From Limnohabitans sp. TEGF004 (GTDB lineage Bacteria > Pseudomonadota > Gammaproteobacteria > Burkholderiales > Burkholderiaceae_C), in contig NZ_AP027057.1 of assembly GCF_027924965.1 (NCBI RefSeq), positions 1 to 64,000 on the forward strand: a stretch of DNA of 64,000 nt, given 5' to 3'. The number at the start of each line of letters is the position of its first letter. Position 1 is the stretch's first letter. The position numbers and the translations under genes are program-made. Below, one piece after another: positions 36,705-46,524 of the stretch. Under the pieces are notes generated by a model. That model had not been told where the DNA came from and did not search any database. It saw only the letters and a list, made by a program, of their open reading frames with translations.

Positions 36705-37766
36705 ATGACGCGACCAAGCCAAGCATTGATAGACCTAAATGCGCTCTTGAGCAATTACAAGAAATTGCGTACGTTTCATGGCGGAAAGGCATTTGCTGTT
36801 TTGAAAGCGAATGCATATGGCCATGGGGCTGTGCGATGCGCGAGAAAGTTAGAAATAGATGCAGATGCATTTGCTGTTGCATTTCTGGAGGAAGGGCTTG
36901 AGTTGAGAGAAGTAGGTATCCAAAAGCCCATACTTTTGTTGGAGGGCGTTTTTGACGTTAAGGAGTTGCGCAAAGCGGCCAATCATGGTTTTTGGGTTGT
37001 TGTAAGTCGACATGAACAATTGGAGATGATTGAGCAATGCTCTAGTGCAATGCGTGGACTTAATGTGTGGCTCAAGTTTGAAACGGGGATGAATCGCTTG
37101 GGGCTGGATGGTTCTTTGGCGTGTGAATATATATCGCGACTGTGCGCGACCAAGGCGGTATCAAAAGTGAGTTCTATGACACATCTTGCTTGTGCAGATG
37201 TTGAAGGGGATGACTTCTCAACCAAGCAAATTGAAAAATTAATGAATGCGACGAGGGGGCTTGATTGTGAATTGAGCTTTTGCAATTCTGCGGGGGTCTT
37301 AAGCTCAAAAGGCCCACCCTCAGACTGGGCCCGATTAGGAATTGCAATGTATGGGGTTAATCCTGTGCCGGGTAGTTCGTTTTCCCTAGAGCCAGTAATG
37401 GAGTTAAAAAGCCAAATATTTGATGTGAAAAATGTCAAAGAAGGAGAAGGGGTCGGATATGGTTGCGCCGTACGAGTTAGTCGAGACTCTAGAGTAGGTA
37501 TTGTGGCGTTGGGTTATGCAGATGGCTATCCGAGGAATGCGATGGGTTGTTCGGTGTTGGTTGATGGCCAGCTCACGAAAACATTGGGTGTCATATCAAT
37601 GGACATGCTCGCTGTTGACATTACTGATCTCGGAAATTCAGGTCAGGGTAGCCAAGTTGAGTTGTGGGGGAAACACATTCGTGTTGCAGAAGTTGCGCAA
37701 TACGCTCGAACAATTCCGTACGAGCTGCTTTGCAACGTTAAGAGGGTGAGCTTCTCGTCGGTATAA
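36705..37766 (+). CDS. alr: Alanine racemase
   Basis: This PLP enzyme interconverts L- and D-alanine; 353 residues. Lys34 in AVLKANAYGHG is the PLP lysine. Other features are LKFETGMNRLGL, SSMTHLACAD (with the conserved His), GVGYGCAVRVSRDSRVGIVALGYADGYPR (with the catalytic Tyr of the second half) and VISMDMLAVDIT. AGGAGAC precedes the ATG. Together with dadA it allows growth on L-alanine, so it may be the catabolic (DadX-type) racemase rather than the wall-building one. The gene seems intact. Confidence 0.93.
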   Translation: MTRPSQALIDLNALLSNYKKLRTFHGGKAFAVLKANAYGHGAVRCARKLEIDADAFAVAFLEEGLELREVGIQKPILLLEGVFDVKELRKAANHGFWVVVSRHEQLEMIEQCSSAMRGLNVWLKFETGMNRLGLDGSLACEYISRLCATKAVSKVSSMTHLACADVEGDDFSTKQIEKLMNATRGLDCELSFCNSAGVLSSKGPPSDWARLGIAMYGVNPVPGSSFSLEPVMELKSQIFDVKNVKEGEGVGYGCAVRVSRDSRVGIVALGYADGYPRNAMGCSVLVDGQLTKTLGVISMDMLAVDITDLGNSGQGSQVELWGKHIRVAEVAQYARTIPYELLCNVKRVSFSSV

Positions 37767-37964
37767 ACATAGCATCCGGCATGCCAGCTTTCGCAAAATG
37801 CAGAAGGCTACTTTTTATAAGTTAGAGTCCAGCGACTGCTTGTTGCTTGTGAGATCAATGCCCAGCGCCAAGTACATCGCCCTAGCTTTGAATTGGATGT
37901 AATCCAAGTAAACAATGGAGTACAGCACGAGGAGACCGCCAACACCTAGACAAGTTTGTGTTTT
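37767..37964. other. Spacer after alr
   Basis: No clear terminator or gene. A short stem may form around 37775-37800. Confidence 0.3.
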
Positions 37965-38092
37965 CACTGATTGAAAATCGGCAACATTGCGCGCCACGAC
38001 CGACATGCCATTCACGATAGCGGTCGCTTCAATGAACGCATCGCGCTAGCCGCGTGAATTGGGATCATGAAGTCGTGCGCAACGGCCGTATC
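37965..38092 (-). pseudogene. Relic of a VapC-type PIN-domain toxin (C-terminal end)
   Basis: The minus strand reads DTAVAHDFMIPIHAA, then after a frame change FIEATAIVNGMSVVARNVADFQSV. This is the C-terminal part of PIN-domain toxins: the family pattern is FIAATAL.HGM.VVTRNVADF, including the last acidic residue. The rest and the antitoxin are gone. Confidence 0.6.
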
Positions 38093-38297
38093 AATAAAGA
38101 CGTTCGTCCGGAAAGATAGGCAAGCACTCCTGAAGCTAACTTGGCAGGGTCCGCGGCGACAAAGTCACGCATGTACGTGTGCGTCTATCTCAATTTGTCG
38201 CCACAACAGTGGGGCGGAGCAACGCGGCGCATCCACTTAACATGGACACGTAATGAAAGCGCTGTCATGCAGTTTCTAACAAGGAAGAAGCTTTGAT
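38093..38297. other. Spacer upstream of the vapC relic and downstream of the outer-membrane protein gene
   Basis: I see nothing that I can support here besides possible further decayed vapC sequence. Confidence 0.3.
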
Positions 38298-38807
38298 TTA
38301 GAAACGAACTCCAAGAGCAAGACTTAAACCTCGCGTTGACTCAGAGTTTGGGCCTCTTCCATACATCATGTAATCAATTTGCCCGTAGTAATTCTTTGTG
38401 AATTGCATTTGCATGCCAAAACCGTACGCTACGTTTGAGACAGTCCCGCCTGCCGAGCCTCCAAGCAGAGCGCGATTGAACCCTATGCGACCGAAGAGTT
38501 CAACATCTTCTGCTACGGAGGTATGAGGCTTCAAGAATACGCCGCCCATGGTGGCTGTTACTTCTTCGTCCTTGTTGACTGTTGTGGCTGCCATGCCTTC
38601 CAGTGCCCAGTTTTCATTGATATCCATGCCAATGGTGATGCGAGACAGCTTTGGCCTGACCTTTGATGCGTCAGGGAATTTGACGATTAAAGGCAAGTGT
38701 GCAATCTCTCCATAAAAGACGGGAGAAGTTTCTTGCGGTTCGTCTTGGGCGAAAACGCTGTGGGTCGAAAGCGTAGAAATAATCAAAAAATAGAACTTCA
38801 ATTTCAT
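38298..38807 (-). CDS. Small outer-membrane beta-barrel protein
   Basis: I do not recognise a specific family. The ATG at 38807 has GGGGGC 5 bases in front; an upstream frame to 38873 lacks a ribosome-binding site. The 169 residues start with a signal peptide (MKLKFYFLIISTLSTHSVFA, cleavage after about 20). The rest shows alternating strand patterns: SRITIGMDINENWALEGMAATTV, VELFGRIGFNRALLGG, NVAYGFGMQMQFTKNYYGQIDYMMYG, and a last strand GLSLALGVRF ending in Phe. This resembles the eight-stranded OmpA/OprG-type porin-like barrels. Confidence 0.8.
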   Translation of the reverse strand: MKLKFYFLIISTLSTHSVFAQDEPQETSPVFYGEIAHLPLIVKFPDASKVRPKLSRITIGMDINENWALEGMAATTVNKDEEVTATMGGVFLKPHTSVAEDVELFGRIGFNRALLGGSAGGTVSNVAYGFGMQMQFTKNYYGQIDYMMYGRGPNSESTRGLSLALGVRF

Positions 38808-38975
38808 GAGCGCCCCCTGCCTTGTGTCGTATGTCCGATAAATCTTTTCTAGATTGTCAAAATTGTACAACAAATTAATACAAATTGTTTTATAAGTAGT
38901 AATAGAATACTCTATATTTGTTGCACACCTTGTTTGTGAGAACTATTAGGTGCGTTTCTATGAAGGAGGTTCCTT

Positions 38976-41045
38976 ATGTTTTCTTGTGGTTCTTGTTTCC
39001 ATCCTCGTAAAGATCGAGGGTTTCTTAGTTTGCTTCTTGCATTTTTGATGTTGGCAATGCTTAGCGCATGCGGAGGCGGGGGAGGGGCTAGTGGCGGGTT
39101 TGAGAATAGAACTTATCCTGTTGGTGGGAGCATCTCTGGTTTGGACGCGGGCGACCAAGTTGTTTTGTTGCTCAACGGAAAGGATCCGTTGACTGTTGCA
39201 GCTGATGGCAGCATCACATTCCCAAGTCATATTGCGTATAACGAGCGTTTTAACGTGACTGTTGGGACGCAACCAAGGGGAAAAATCTGCTCTGTGGCCG
39301 ACAACTCAGGCAGTGGAGTAGTTGTGACAGCAGCCGTAAAGAACTTACGAATTGTTTGTTCGGTAGCAAAATTCACCGTTGGGGGTAACGTGTCTGGTTT
39401 AGCCAGTGGTCAGACGGTGGTGTTGGAAAACAACGGGGCAGATTCTTTGTCTGTTCAAGGGAATGGTGATTTTGTTTTTGACACACCAATTGCGTTCAAC
39501 AGTAGTTACAACGTTACAGTTACTGGTCAACCCACTGGGCAGATGTGTTCAGTCGCAAACAATTCAGGTTTTGGCGCTGGTGTGACGGCTAATGTGCGTG
39601 GCGTCAATATTGTTTGCTCCACTAACAACTACACCGTAGGTGGCAGTGTGTCTGGTTTGGCTAGCGCCCAGTCGGTGATCTTGCAAAATAACGGGGCAGA
39701 TTTTCTGATTGTTCCGGCGAATGGTGATTTTGTTTTTGATACACCGATTGCGTTCAACGGTAGTTATAACGTCATTGTTGCCGCCCAACCTACTGGGCAG
39801 GTGTGTTCGGTCGCAAACAACTCTGGTAGTGGTGCCGGTGTAACGGCCAATGTGACCAGTGTGAGTATCGTTTGTGCAAATGCTCCGGCAAGTACCTACA
39901 CTATTAGTGGAAGCATTATTGGACTTCAAGCCGGAGCGCAGGTCACGCTGAATAACAACGGCACAGACCCGCTTACCGTTTTAGGTAGCGGCAACGGTAG
40001 TGCAGCAGTGAGTTTCACATTTTCTACAAGTGTTGCCAGTGGTGCAAGCTACGCCGTGACTGTTGGGACGCAACCAAAGGGCTTCAAATGGTGCTCTGTT
40101 ACAGCTAACCCTAGCAGTGGTTCGGTGACAAGTAATGTCACGAATGTGGCTGTCTCTTGTGTTGAATCAGCAGCAAGGGCAAGTACGCTTTCCAGCACGG
40201 CATCTGCCAACCCAGCCCCAACAGGTGTTGCCGTGGATACGCAAGGTAATGTGTATGTTGCCCAATGGAGAGATGATTCCAATAGCGACCCTAATGTCAT
40301 TGCGCTTAGTTCTAGCGTGTGGGGCACGGTATCTAAGATCAATACAAGCAATCAACAAACAACGTTTGTGCCAGGGCTTAATGATCCTGTTGGATTGACA
40401 TTTGATGCAAGCGGAAATCTGTATGTGATTGAGACAAGCTCTACAGTGATCAAGAAAGTCACAAGTGCTGGGGTTGTATCTACGTTTATTGATATAAACG
40501 CGATTGATTCGAACATCACTACGCCTGCAGCGATTTACTTTGACAGTCAAACCGACAAGTTTTATGTATCAGACCAGTACGGCTACATCTCCGTCATCAC
40601 GTCGGCAGGTGCATTGAGTAGATCTATTGCGTTACCTAACTCCCCATCTGTATTAGGTGTCGTAGTTGACGCGAGCGGCAACATTTATGCCAGTGATTAC
40701 ACGAACAGTCTGATCCTGAAGATAGACACCTCAAACAACGTGACGACATTCGTGGGCTCATCGCAGGGCTTTGCAGATGGCACGACAACAAACGCGAAAT
40801 TTAGTGGACCATATGGCATTACCAAAGACACCAGCGGTAATTTGTATGTGGCGGATCAAGGAAATAACAAGATCCGTAAGATCACAGCGGCAGGAGTTGT
40901 TACTACGCTGGCTCCTACACTGAGTTCTGGTGCTGTAGCAACTTTCAACGCGCCCACAGGAATCACAACAGATGCGAATGGGGTGTTGTATGTGACCGAG
41001 TATTACGGCCGTAAAGTTAGCAAGATTGTTTCTGTTCAGCCTTAG
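38976..41045 (+). CDS. NHL-repeat lipoprotein with four tandem N-terminal modules
   Basis: This is a large lipoprotein with 689 residues. The lipobox is LSAC with the lipid cysteine at Cys32. Four modules of about 80-90 residues follow (about 46-125, 130-208, 212-300 and 308-394), each starting with Y(P/T)VGGS(I/V)SGL and ending with CSVA.NSG.G..VTA.V....IVC; modules two and three are nearly identical at the DNA level. From about 405 to the end are six or more NHL-type propeller repeats (PTGVAVDTQGNVYVAQW, PVGLTFDASGNLYVIE, YGITKDTSGNLYVADQGNNKIRKI). Such propellers bind proteins or ligands at the cell surface. AAGGAGG precedes the ATG. A shorter paralogue lies at 55.2-56.3 kb. Confidence 0.88.
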   Translation: MFSCGSCFHPRKDRGFLSLLLAFLMLAMLSACGGGGGASGGFENRTYPVGGSISGLDAGDQVVLLLNGKDPLTVAADGSITFPSHIAYNERFNVTVGTQPRGKICSVADNSGSGVVVTAAVKNLRIVCSVAKFTVGGNVSGLASGQTVVLENNGADSLSVQGNGDFVFDTPIAFNSSYNVTVTGQPTGQMCSVANNSGFGAGVTANVRGVNIVCSTNNYTVGGSVSGLASAQSVILQNNGADFLIVPANGDFVFDTPIAFNGSYNVIVAAQPTGQVCSVANNSGSGAGVTANVTSVSIVCANAPASTYTISGSIIGLQAGAQVTLNNNGTDPLTVLGSGNGSAAVSFTFSTSVASGASYAVTVGTQPKGFKWCSVTANPSSGSVTSNVTNVAVSCVESAARASTLSSTASANPAPTGVAVDTQGNVYVAQWRDDSNSDPNVIALSSSVWGTVSKINTSNQQTTFVPGLNDPVGLTFDASGNLYVIETSSTVIKKVTSAGVVSTFIDINAIDSNITTPAAIYFDSQTDKFYVSDQYGYISVITSAGALSRSIALPNSPSVLGVVVDASGNIYASDYTNSLILKIDTSNNVTTFVGSSQGFADGTTTNAKFSGPYGITKDTSGNLYVADQGNNKIRKITAAGVVTTLAPTLSSGAVATFNAPTGITTDANGVLYVTEYYGRKVSKIVSVQP

Positions 41046-41309
41046 GAATTGAAGATGTGTGCTGGATAGAGGAATTGATATGAGCGCTAAGGGCGAGGGC
41101 TGAGAAGCCTGAACCCTTAGTGGCCTGATTGTGAGGGCACACAGATCGTAAGAATATTGTTCGATTAGGGGGACTGGCAAGGCCCGGTTGCGGCTGGGTT
41201 TCGGGTTTCTTTGTTGCTCAAGGAGCCAAGCTGTTGCTTTTTGATTTAGTTAAATTCTTTCAAATACTCAATAAGTTTACTATACTGGCCGTCTATTGGG
41301 TGGCTTCTT
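41046..41309. other. Intergenic region upstream of xdhA
   Basis: It must contain the promoter of the purine operon. The stretch GGGCGAGGGCTGAGAAGCCTGAACCC contains weak stems but no clear terminator for the lipoprotein gene. Confidence 0.3.
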
Positions 41310-42797
41310 ATGAAAATCGCGAGGCAAAGCATGTCACAAACCACAAATCGTGAAGGTGTTCTACGGTTCTGGAAGCGAGGGCAAATCATCGAGTTAAACA
41401 ATGTTCCGCCAGACAGGATGTTGCTAGATCTCTTGAGAGAGGATTTGCGCGTATGCGATGCTAAAGAGGGCTGTGCGGCGGGTGATTGTGGCGCCTGTAC
41501 GGTGGTCATTGCGGATACGGTGGATGGTGAGCATTTAGATTTTCGATCGATCAACAGCTGTATTCGTCCTGCACATGCTATTCATGGAATGGCCTTATGG
41601 ACGGCAGCCGATCTGGCTCAAGAGGGAATGCTTCATCCAGCACAGGCTGCGATTGTTCAGCGACATGGGACACAGTGTGGATTTTGTACGCCTGGCGTAG
41701 TAATGAGTTTATTTTCGCTGTATCAACGTACATGTGCACAGAGTGAGGAGCTTCAGAAATCTCATGTGATCGATGCCTTGTCCGGAAATTTGTGCCGTTG
41801 TACGGGCTATCGATCTATCGTTGATGCTGCATTTTCTATGCGTGACTATCCAAAGGTACTTGAGAATGAGAAAGAAATTGCTCATCAGTTAATAACGATT
41901 CGGTCTTGTGCGCAAAGTGTTATGAATTATGAGATGCCGACGGAGTTGTCGACATTATTAGAGCTGAGAGCCCAGCATCAGAAGGCTCAGTTGATTGCCG
42001 GCGCTACGGATGTTGGCATATGGGTAAAGCAGGGTATGAAACATCTGCCCCACATTATTGATGTGCATCGTGTCAAAGAGTTGCGTGCGATAAAAGTTAC
42101 TGCCAATCATTTGTGTATAGGTGCGGCCGTGTCGTTGCAAAAGGCCTTTGATGTACTCGCGAAAGAGCGCCCTGTCGTTAAAGCGTTCGCAGCACGTTTT
42201 GCTGGGTGGCCTGTACGGCAATCGGGCACGCTAGGCGGCAATATTGCAAATGGCTCACCGATTGGCGACAGCATGCCTCTGCTGTTGTCTTTAGATGCCA
42301 CAGTGGTGTTGAAAGCGTGGCGCAACTCTAAGGTAATGTCTAGAGAGTTGCCTTTGTCCGAGTTCTATCTGGGCTACAAGAAGACGGTGATGTGGCCTGA
42401 TGAGGTATTGGTTTGTATCAAGGTTCCTCGGCCATCTGAAGGCGAGTGGTTGGGCTTGTACAAGGTATCGAAGCGACACGAAGACGATATTTCCGCAGTG
42501 TGTATGGCCATTCGTATAGAGGGGCATAAGCAAGGACTAGATGTCGTAAGGATTGGTCTTGGCGGCGTGGCGGCAACCCCTGTTCGTGCAATGAGAACGG
42601 AGTGCATTTTGCAAGGCCGAGAAGACGAGTATGCGGTTTGGAAAGAAGCGCAAATTGAAATTGCGAATGAATTCGTGCCAATTTCAGATTTACGAGCGAG
42701 TGGTGAGTATCGACAAATAGTCTTGGGTAATTTGCTCGAGCGGGCATACCTAGAGCGCACGAAACAAGGCGCGGTACGTTTGGAGGACTTGTCATGA
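41310..42797 (+). CDS. xdhA: Xanthine dehydrogenase, iron-sulphur/FAD subunit
   Basis: This is the small subunit of xanthine dehydrogenase, carrying two [2Fe-2S] clusters and FAD; with XdhB it oxidises hypoxanthine and xanthine to urate. The 495 residues have the plant-type cluster motif C-x4-C-x2-C (CDAKEGCAAGDCGAC) near 50-64 and the second cluster CGFCTPG then CRCTGYR near 120-160. The FAD domain begins about 200 (LIAGATDVGIWVKQGMK) and includes TLGGNIANGSPIGDSMP. Start at 41310 is uncertain; an ATG seven codons later (41331) is equally good. Its stop overlaps xdhB (ATGA). Confidence 0.93.
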   Translation: MKIARQSMSQTTNREGVLRFWKRGQIIELNNVPPDRMLLDLLREDLRVCDAKEGCAAGDCGACTVVIADTVDGEHLDFRSINSCIRPAHAIHGMALWTAADLAQEGMLHPAQAAIVQRHGTQCGFCTPGVVMSLFSLYQRTCAQSEELQKSHVIDALSGNLCRCTGYRSIVDAAFSMRDYPKVLENEKEIAHQLITIRSCAQSVMNYEMPTELSTLLELRAQHQKAQLIAGATDVGIWVKQGMKHLPHIIDVHRVKELRAIKVTANHLCIGAAVSLQKAFDVLAKERPVVKAFAARFAGWPVRQSGTLGGNIANGSPIGDSMPLLLSLDATVVLKAWRNSKVMSRELPLSEFYLGYKKTVMWPDEVLVCIKVPRPSEGEWLGLYKVSKRHEDDISAVCMAIRIEGHKQGLDVVRIGLGGVAATPVRAMRTECILQGREDEYAVWKEAQIEIANEFVPISDLRASGEYRQIVLGNLLERAYLERTKQGAVRLEDLS

Positions 42798-45094
42798 ACA
42801 GCATAGATACTTTGTTAAAGAGTAGTGACTTTCACGAGAGTGCTGTAGGACATGTCCAAGGGACGGCTCCTTATGTTGATGACATGCCATTAATAGAGGG
42901 CACATTGCACGGAGTTGTTGTTTTGAGTTCACGCGCCGCAGGAGCTCTTTCTCATGTGGATTGGGTATGGGCTCAGTCGCAAGAAGGGGTCTCGGGAGTT
43001 GTGACTGGGAGCGACATACCAGGGAGCAGCAAATTAGCCACTTATGTGGCGGATGAAAATATCTTTGCAGAGAGCGAAATTGCCTACCACGGTCAAGTGC
43101 TAGGACTGGTGGTGGCAAAAAGGCGAGAGGTTGCGGCGCGAGTGGCTAATTCAGTACCGATGCAAATCGATGCCAAGGCCCCCACCTTGGACGCAAGACA
43201 AGCATGTGCACAGTCAAGCTTCGTACTGCCAAGTGTTCATTTAGAAAGAGGGGCGCTTGATGCTGGGTGGCAAGAGAGTGTTTATCAGCTATCTGGCAAA
43301 TTAGAGGTGGGAGGACAAGAGCATTTCTATCTTGAGGGTCAGGTGGCATACGCCATAGCTCAAGCAGACGGACGGTGGGAGATTTATTCCAGCACCCAGC
43401 ACCCAGGGGAGGTGCAACATTGGGTTGCACATGCGCTGGATATTCCGATGCATCAGGTGCGTGTAATTTGTCGTCGCATGGGTGGGGGGTTTGGGGGAAA
43501 AGAGACCCAAGCTGGACACTTGGCTGTATGGGCAGCATTGGCCGCAAACAAGTTCAAAGTGCCCGTGAAAGTACGCTTAGACCGTAAAGATGACATGTTG
43601 GTGACAGGAAAACGTCATCCATTCAGTCACGAATGGCATGTGGGTTTTGATGCCGATGGTCGAGTTAAGGCATTCGAATCATTGCAGATGGCGCATTGTG
43701 GGCATAGCGCAGATCTGAGTGGCCCAGTTGCAGATCGGGCAATCTTCCATACAGATAACGCATATTGGTTACCTGCAGTCAAGGTGACATCACATCGTTG
43801 CAAGATGAATACACAGAGCCATACGGCATTTCGAGGCTTTGGGGGCCCGCAGGGGGTGATTCTGATTGAGACGGTGATGGGAGATGTCGCACGGTGTCTG
43901 AAGAAGGACGCCTTAGATGTTCGCTTGCAAAATCTTTATGGAATTCAAGAGCGCAATATTACGCCCTATGGAATGGAGATTGAAGACAACGTCTTAGAAG
44001 CACTAATCACGCAACTCGCGACTGATTGCCAGTACCGGGTAAGGCGTGAGGAGATCAAACAATGGAATGCTCAATCGGAAAGTCTTAAGAAAGGATTGGC
44101 GTTAACGCCAGTCAAGTTTGGAATCAGTTTCACTGCGACGCAATTTAATCAAGCGGGTGCCTTGGTGAGTGTGTTTACAGATGGCAGCGTTTTGGTGAAT
44201 CACGGTGGAACCGAAATGGGACAAGGTCTTCATACGAAGGTCTGTCTGGTGGTGGCTCGAACGTTAGGGATCTCCGAGCAGCGTGTTCGTATCAGTGCAA
44301 GTGATACTGACAAAGTAGCCAATGCAAGTGCAACGGCTGCTTCTAGTGGAACAGATATGAATGGGAGAGCCGCAGAGTATGCCGCGCTTCGGATTAAAAA
44401 GAACATTGCAGATTGCCTTGCCAAAAACGATGGATGTTTTGCGGATGAGGTCACCTTTATTGATGACTCGGTCGTAACGCCACGGCACAAGCGCAGCTTC
44501 GAAGAGGCTGTGCAATTTGCTTATAAGCAACGGGTGCAACTGTGGAGTGATGGTTTCTATGCGACGCCGAAGATCAACTACGATCCGAAAACATTGACGG
44601 GGCGGCCTTTCTACTATTTCTCTTACGGAGCAGCATGCAGTGAGGTGGCAATTGATCTTCTAACGGGGGAATACAAGCTTCTTAGAACAGACATATTGCA
44701 TGATGTTGGGAGATCAATACATCCAGAGATTGATATCGGGCAAATCGAGGGAGGGTTTTTGCAAGGCGTTGGATGGTTAACGACCGAAGAGTTGGTGTGG
44801 GATCAGGACGGCAAGCTTTTAACGCAAGGAGCGAGTACCTACAAGATTCCGACAGCAGCAGATGTACCAGAGGAATTGACAGTTAGTTTGTGGATGGAAG
44901 AGAACCGTGAGGCAAACGTCGGTGGTAGCAAGGCTGTTGGGGAGCCGCCCTTTATGCTTGGGATAAGTGTTTTTGAAGCGTTAAGAGATGCTGTGGGGTC
45001 GGTTAGGGATTCGACAACGCCCGTTGAGTTAGATGCTCCCGCAACGCCAGAGCGAGTTCTCAAGGCGGTTACACGTGTTAGAGAAGTGGACTAA
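42794..45094 (+). CDS. xdhB: Xanthine dehydrogenase, molybdopterin-binding subunit
   Basis: This is the molybdenum subunit of 766 residues. Landmarks are GTAPYVDDMP at the start (about 23-32), MGGGFGGKETQAGHLAVWAALAA (about 230-255), TAFRGFGGPQGVILIE with the active-site Arg region (about 346-361), GGTEMGQGLHTKV (about 473), and GEPPFMLGISVFEALRDA with the catalytic Glu (about 716). It is coupled to xdhA by a 4-bp overlap. The chaperone gene xdhC, normally next in such operons, is missing here. The guanine deaminase gene takes its place. Confidence 0.94.
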   Translation: MNSIDTLLKSSDFHESAVGHVQGTAPYVDDMPLIEGTLHGVVVLSSRAAGALSHVDWVWAQSQEGVSGVVTGSDIPGSSKLATYVADENIFAESEIAYHGQVLGLVVAKRREVAARVANSVPMQIDAKAPTLDARQACAQSSFVLPSVHLERGALDAGWQESVYQLSGKLEVGGQEHFYLEGQVAYAIAQADGRWEIYSSTQHPGEVQHWVAHALDIPMHQVRVICRRMGGGFGGKETQAGHLAVWAALAANKFKVPVKVRLDRKDDMLVTGKRHPFSHEWHVGFDADGRVKAFESLQMAHCGHSADLSGPVADRAIFHTDNAYWLPAVKVTSHRCKMNTQSHTAFRGFGGPQGVILIETVMGDVARCLKKDALDVRLQNLYGIQERNITPYGMEIEDNVLEALITQLATDCQYRVRREEIKQWNAQSESLKKGLALTPVKFGISFTATQFNQAGALVSVFTDGSVLVNHGGTEMGQGLHTKVCLVVARTLGISEQRVRISASDTDKVANASATAASSGTDMNGRAAEYAALRIKKNIADCLAKNDGCFADEVTFIDDSVVTPRHKRSFEEAVQFAYKQRVQLWSDGFYATPKINYDPKTLTGRPFYYFSYGAACSEVAIDLLTGEYKLLRTDILHDVGRSIHPEIDIGQIEGGFLQGVGWLTTEELVWDQDGKLLTQGASTYKIPTAADVPEELTVSLWMEENREANVGGSKAVGEPPFMLGISVFEALRDAVGSVRDSTTPVELDAPATPERVLKAVTRVREVD

Positions 45095-45097
45095 CTG

Positions 45098-46447
45098 ATG
45101 AATATTGAGCGCAAAAAGAAAAGAGGGTGGCGCGCAAATTTGTTGTGGTTTGCAGATGCAGCTAAGAAAGAGCTTTCGTACTTACAAGATGGGCTATTGA
45201 TAACAGCTGAAGGTGCCGATGGGGTTGTCCGTATTGAAGCGTTGGGCGCCTATCAAGAGGTTCGACAAAAGTATTGCGATGTGAGTGTGACGCATTGGCC
45301 AGATCGTTGCATAGCCCCTGGCTTTATTGATTTACATGTTCATTATTCTCAAACGGACGTGATTGCATCGCCTGCACAAGGGCTTCTTCCCTGGTTGGAG
45401 CAGTACACATTTCCGCATGAGAAGAGGTTCTCTGAGATTGATTACGCGAGTTCGGTTGCTCGATATTTCTTAGATGAATTGCAAAGAAACGGAGTAACAA
45501 CAGCGCTTTGTTTTGCGACTTCACATGTTGAGTCGGTTGACGCATTGATGCAAGAAGCTCAAGCGAGAAGACTTCGAATGATTACGGGGAAGGTTTTGCA
45601 AAACCGATTCAGTCCGGATGGGTTACGAGATGTAGATACTGCTCAGAGCTTGCAACAAACCCAAAGCTTGATTGATAAGTGGCATAAGAAAGACCGGCTT
45701 GGATATGCCATCACCCCTCGATTTGCGCCGACTAGTTCAGAACGACAACTACGCGGGTGCGGGGAGTTGGCGCAACAATATCCGGATGTGTGGGTACAGT
45801 CCCACGCGGCTGAAAACAAAGACGAGATTCGATGGGTAAAGGAGCTCTATCCAAAAGCGCGCAGTTACATAGATGTCTACGATCAAGCTGGTTTGTTGAG
45901 ACAACGAGCTATTTATGCGCACTGTGTGCACATAGATGGGGAAGATCGTGTCCGATTGGCTGACGTTGGGGCGTCAATTGCCTGTAGTCCTACCAGTAAC
46001 TTATTTCTTGGTAGTGGTTTTTTCGATTTCGCGGGTGCAGACGAGGCGGGTGTGAAGTATGGTCTAGCGAGCGATGTCGGTGGGGGAACAAGCTTCTCGC
46101 CATTTGTCACCATGCATGCGGCTTATACCGTAGCTCTCCAAGATTCTGGGCGAAGAAGTCATAGTTTGTCCCCTCATGACTTGTGGTGGATGCACACAGC
46201 AGGAGCAGCCCAATGCTTAGGATTGGAGGGCATTGTTGGGAATTTATTGCCAGGGTGTGAAGCGGATTTCGTTGTTATAAATCCATCGGCAACGGAGTTG
46301 CTGAAACGGCGGACCACTCAAGCCGAGTCTTTAGAGGAATGGTTGTTCGCGATGATTGTTTTAGGTGATGATCGACTGATCTGTCGCACGGTTATCCAAG
46401 GCGATGATTGCGCAGAGGTGGGGCAGGCCTATTGGCCAGAGATATAG
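45098..46447 (+). CDS. guaD: Guanine deaminase
   Basis: This zinc amidohydrolase converts guanine to xanthine, the substrate of the two genes before. It has 449 residues. Zinc-binding motifs: FIDLHVHYSQTDVIAS (about 76-91), VQSHAAENKDEI (about 230), YAHCVHIDGED (about 268) and LASDVGGGTSFS (about 319). The phrase LPWLEQYTFPHEKRF is diagnostic of GuaD within the amidohydrolases. It starts 3 bp after xdhB. The operon therefore turns guanine into urate. Confidence 0.94.
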   Translation: MNIERKKKRGWRANLLWFADAAKKELSYLQDGLLITAEGADGVVRIEALGAYQEVRQKYCDVSVTHWPDRCIAPGFIDLHVHYSQTDVIASPAQGLLPWLEQYTFPHEKRFSEIDYASSVARYFLDELQRNGVTTALCFATSHVESVDALMQEAQARRLRMITGKVLQNRFSPDGLRDVDTAQSLQQTQSLIDKWHKKDRLGYAITPRFAPTSSERQLRGCGELAQQYPDVWVQSHAAENKDEIRWVKELYPKARSYIDVYDQAGLLRQRAIYAHCVHIDGEDRVRLADVGASIACSPTSNLFLGSGFFDFAGADEAGVKYGLASDVGGGTSFSPFVTMHAAYTVALQDSGRRSHSLSPHDLWWMHTAGAAQCLGLEGIVGNLLPGCEADFVVINPSATELLKRRTTQAESLEEWLFAMIVLGDDRLICRTVIQGDDCAEVGQAYWPEI

Positions 46448-46524
46448 AGATGATCTCTGAAGAATATGTCATGGATTTTGTGTAGAACGGAGCTGCACTT
46501 TGAGAGACCATTGTTCCTGCTAGA
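46448..46524. other. Short spacer after guaD
   Basis: Nothing recognisable besides a probable end of the purine transcript. Confidence 0.3.

Noticed and set aside
41958..44539. Several antisense frames of 70-130 codons opposite xdhA and xdhB
   Set aside because: They lie fully within strongly supported genes, have no family signature and follow from codon bias.
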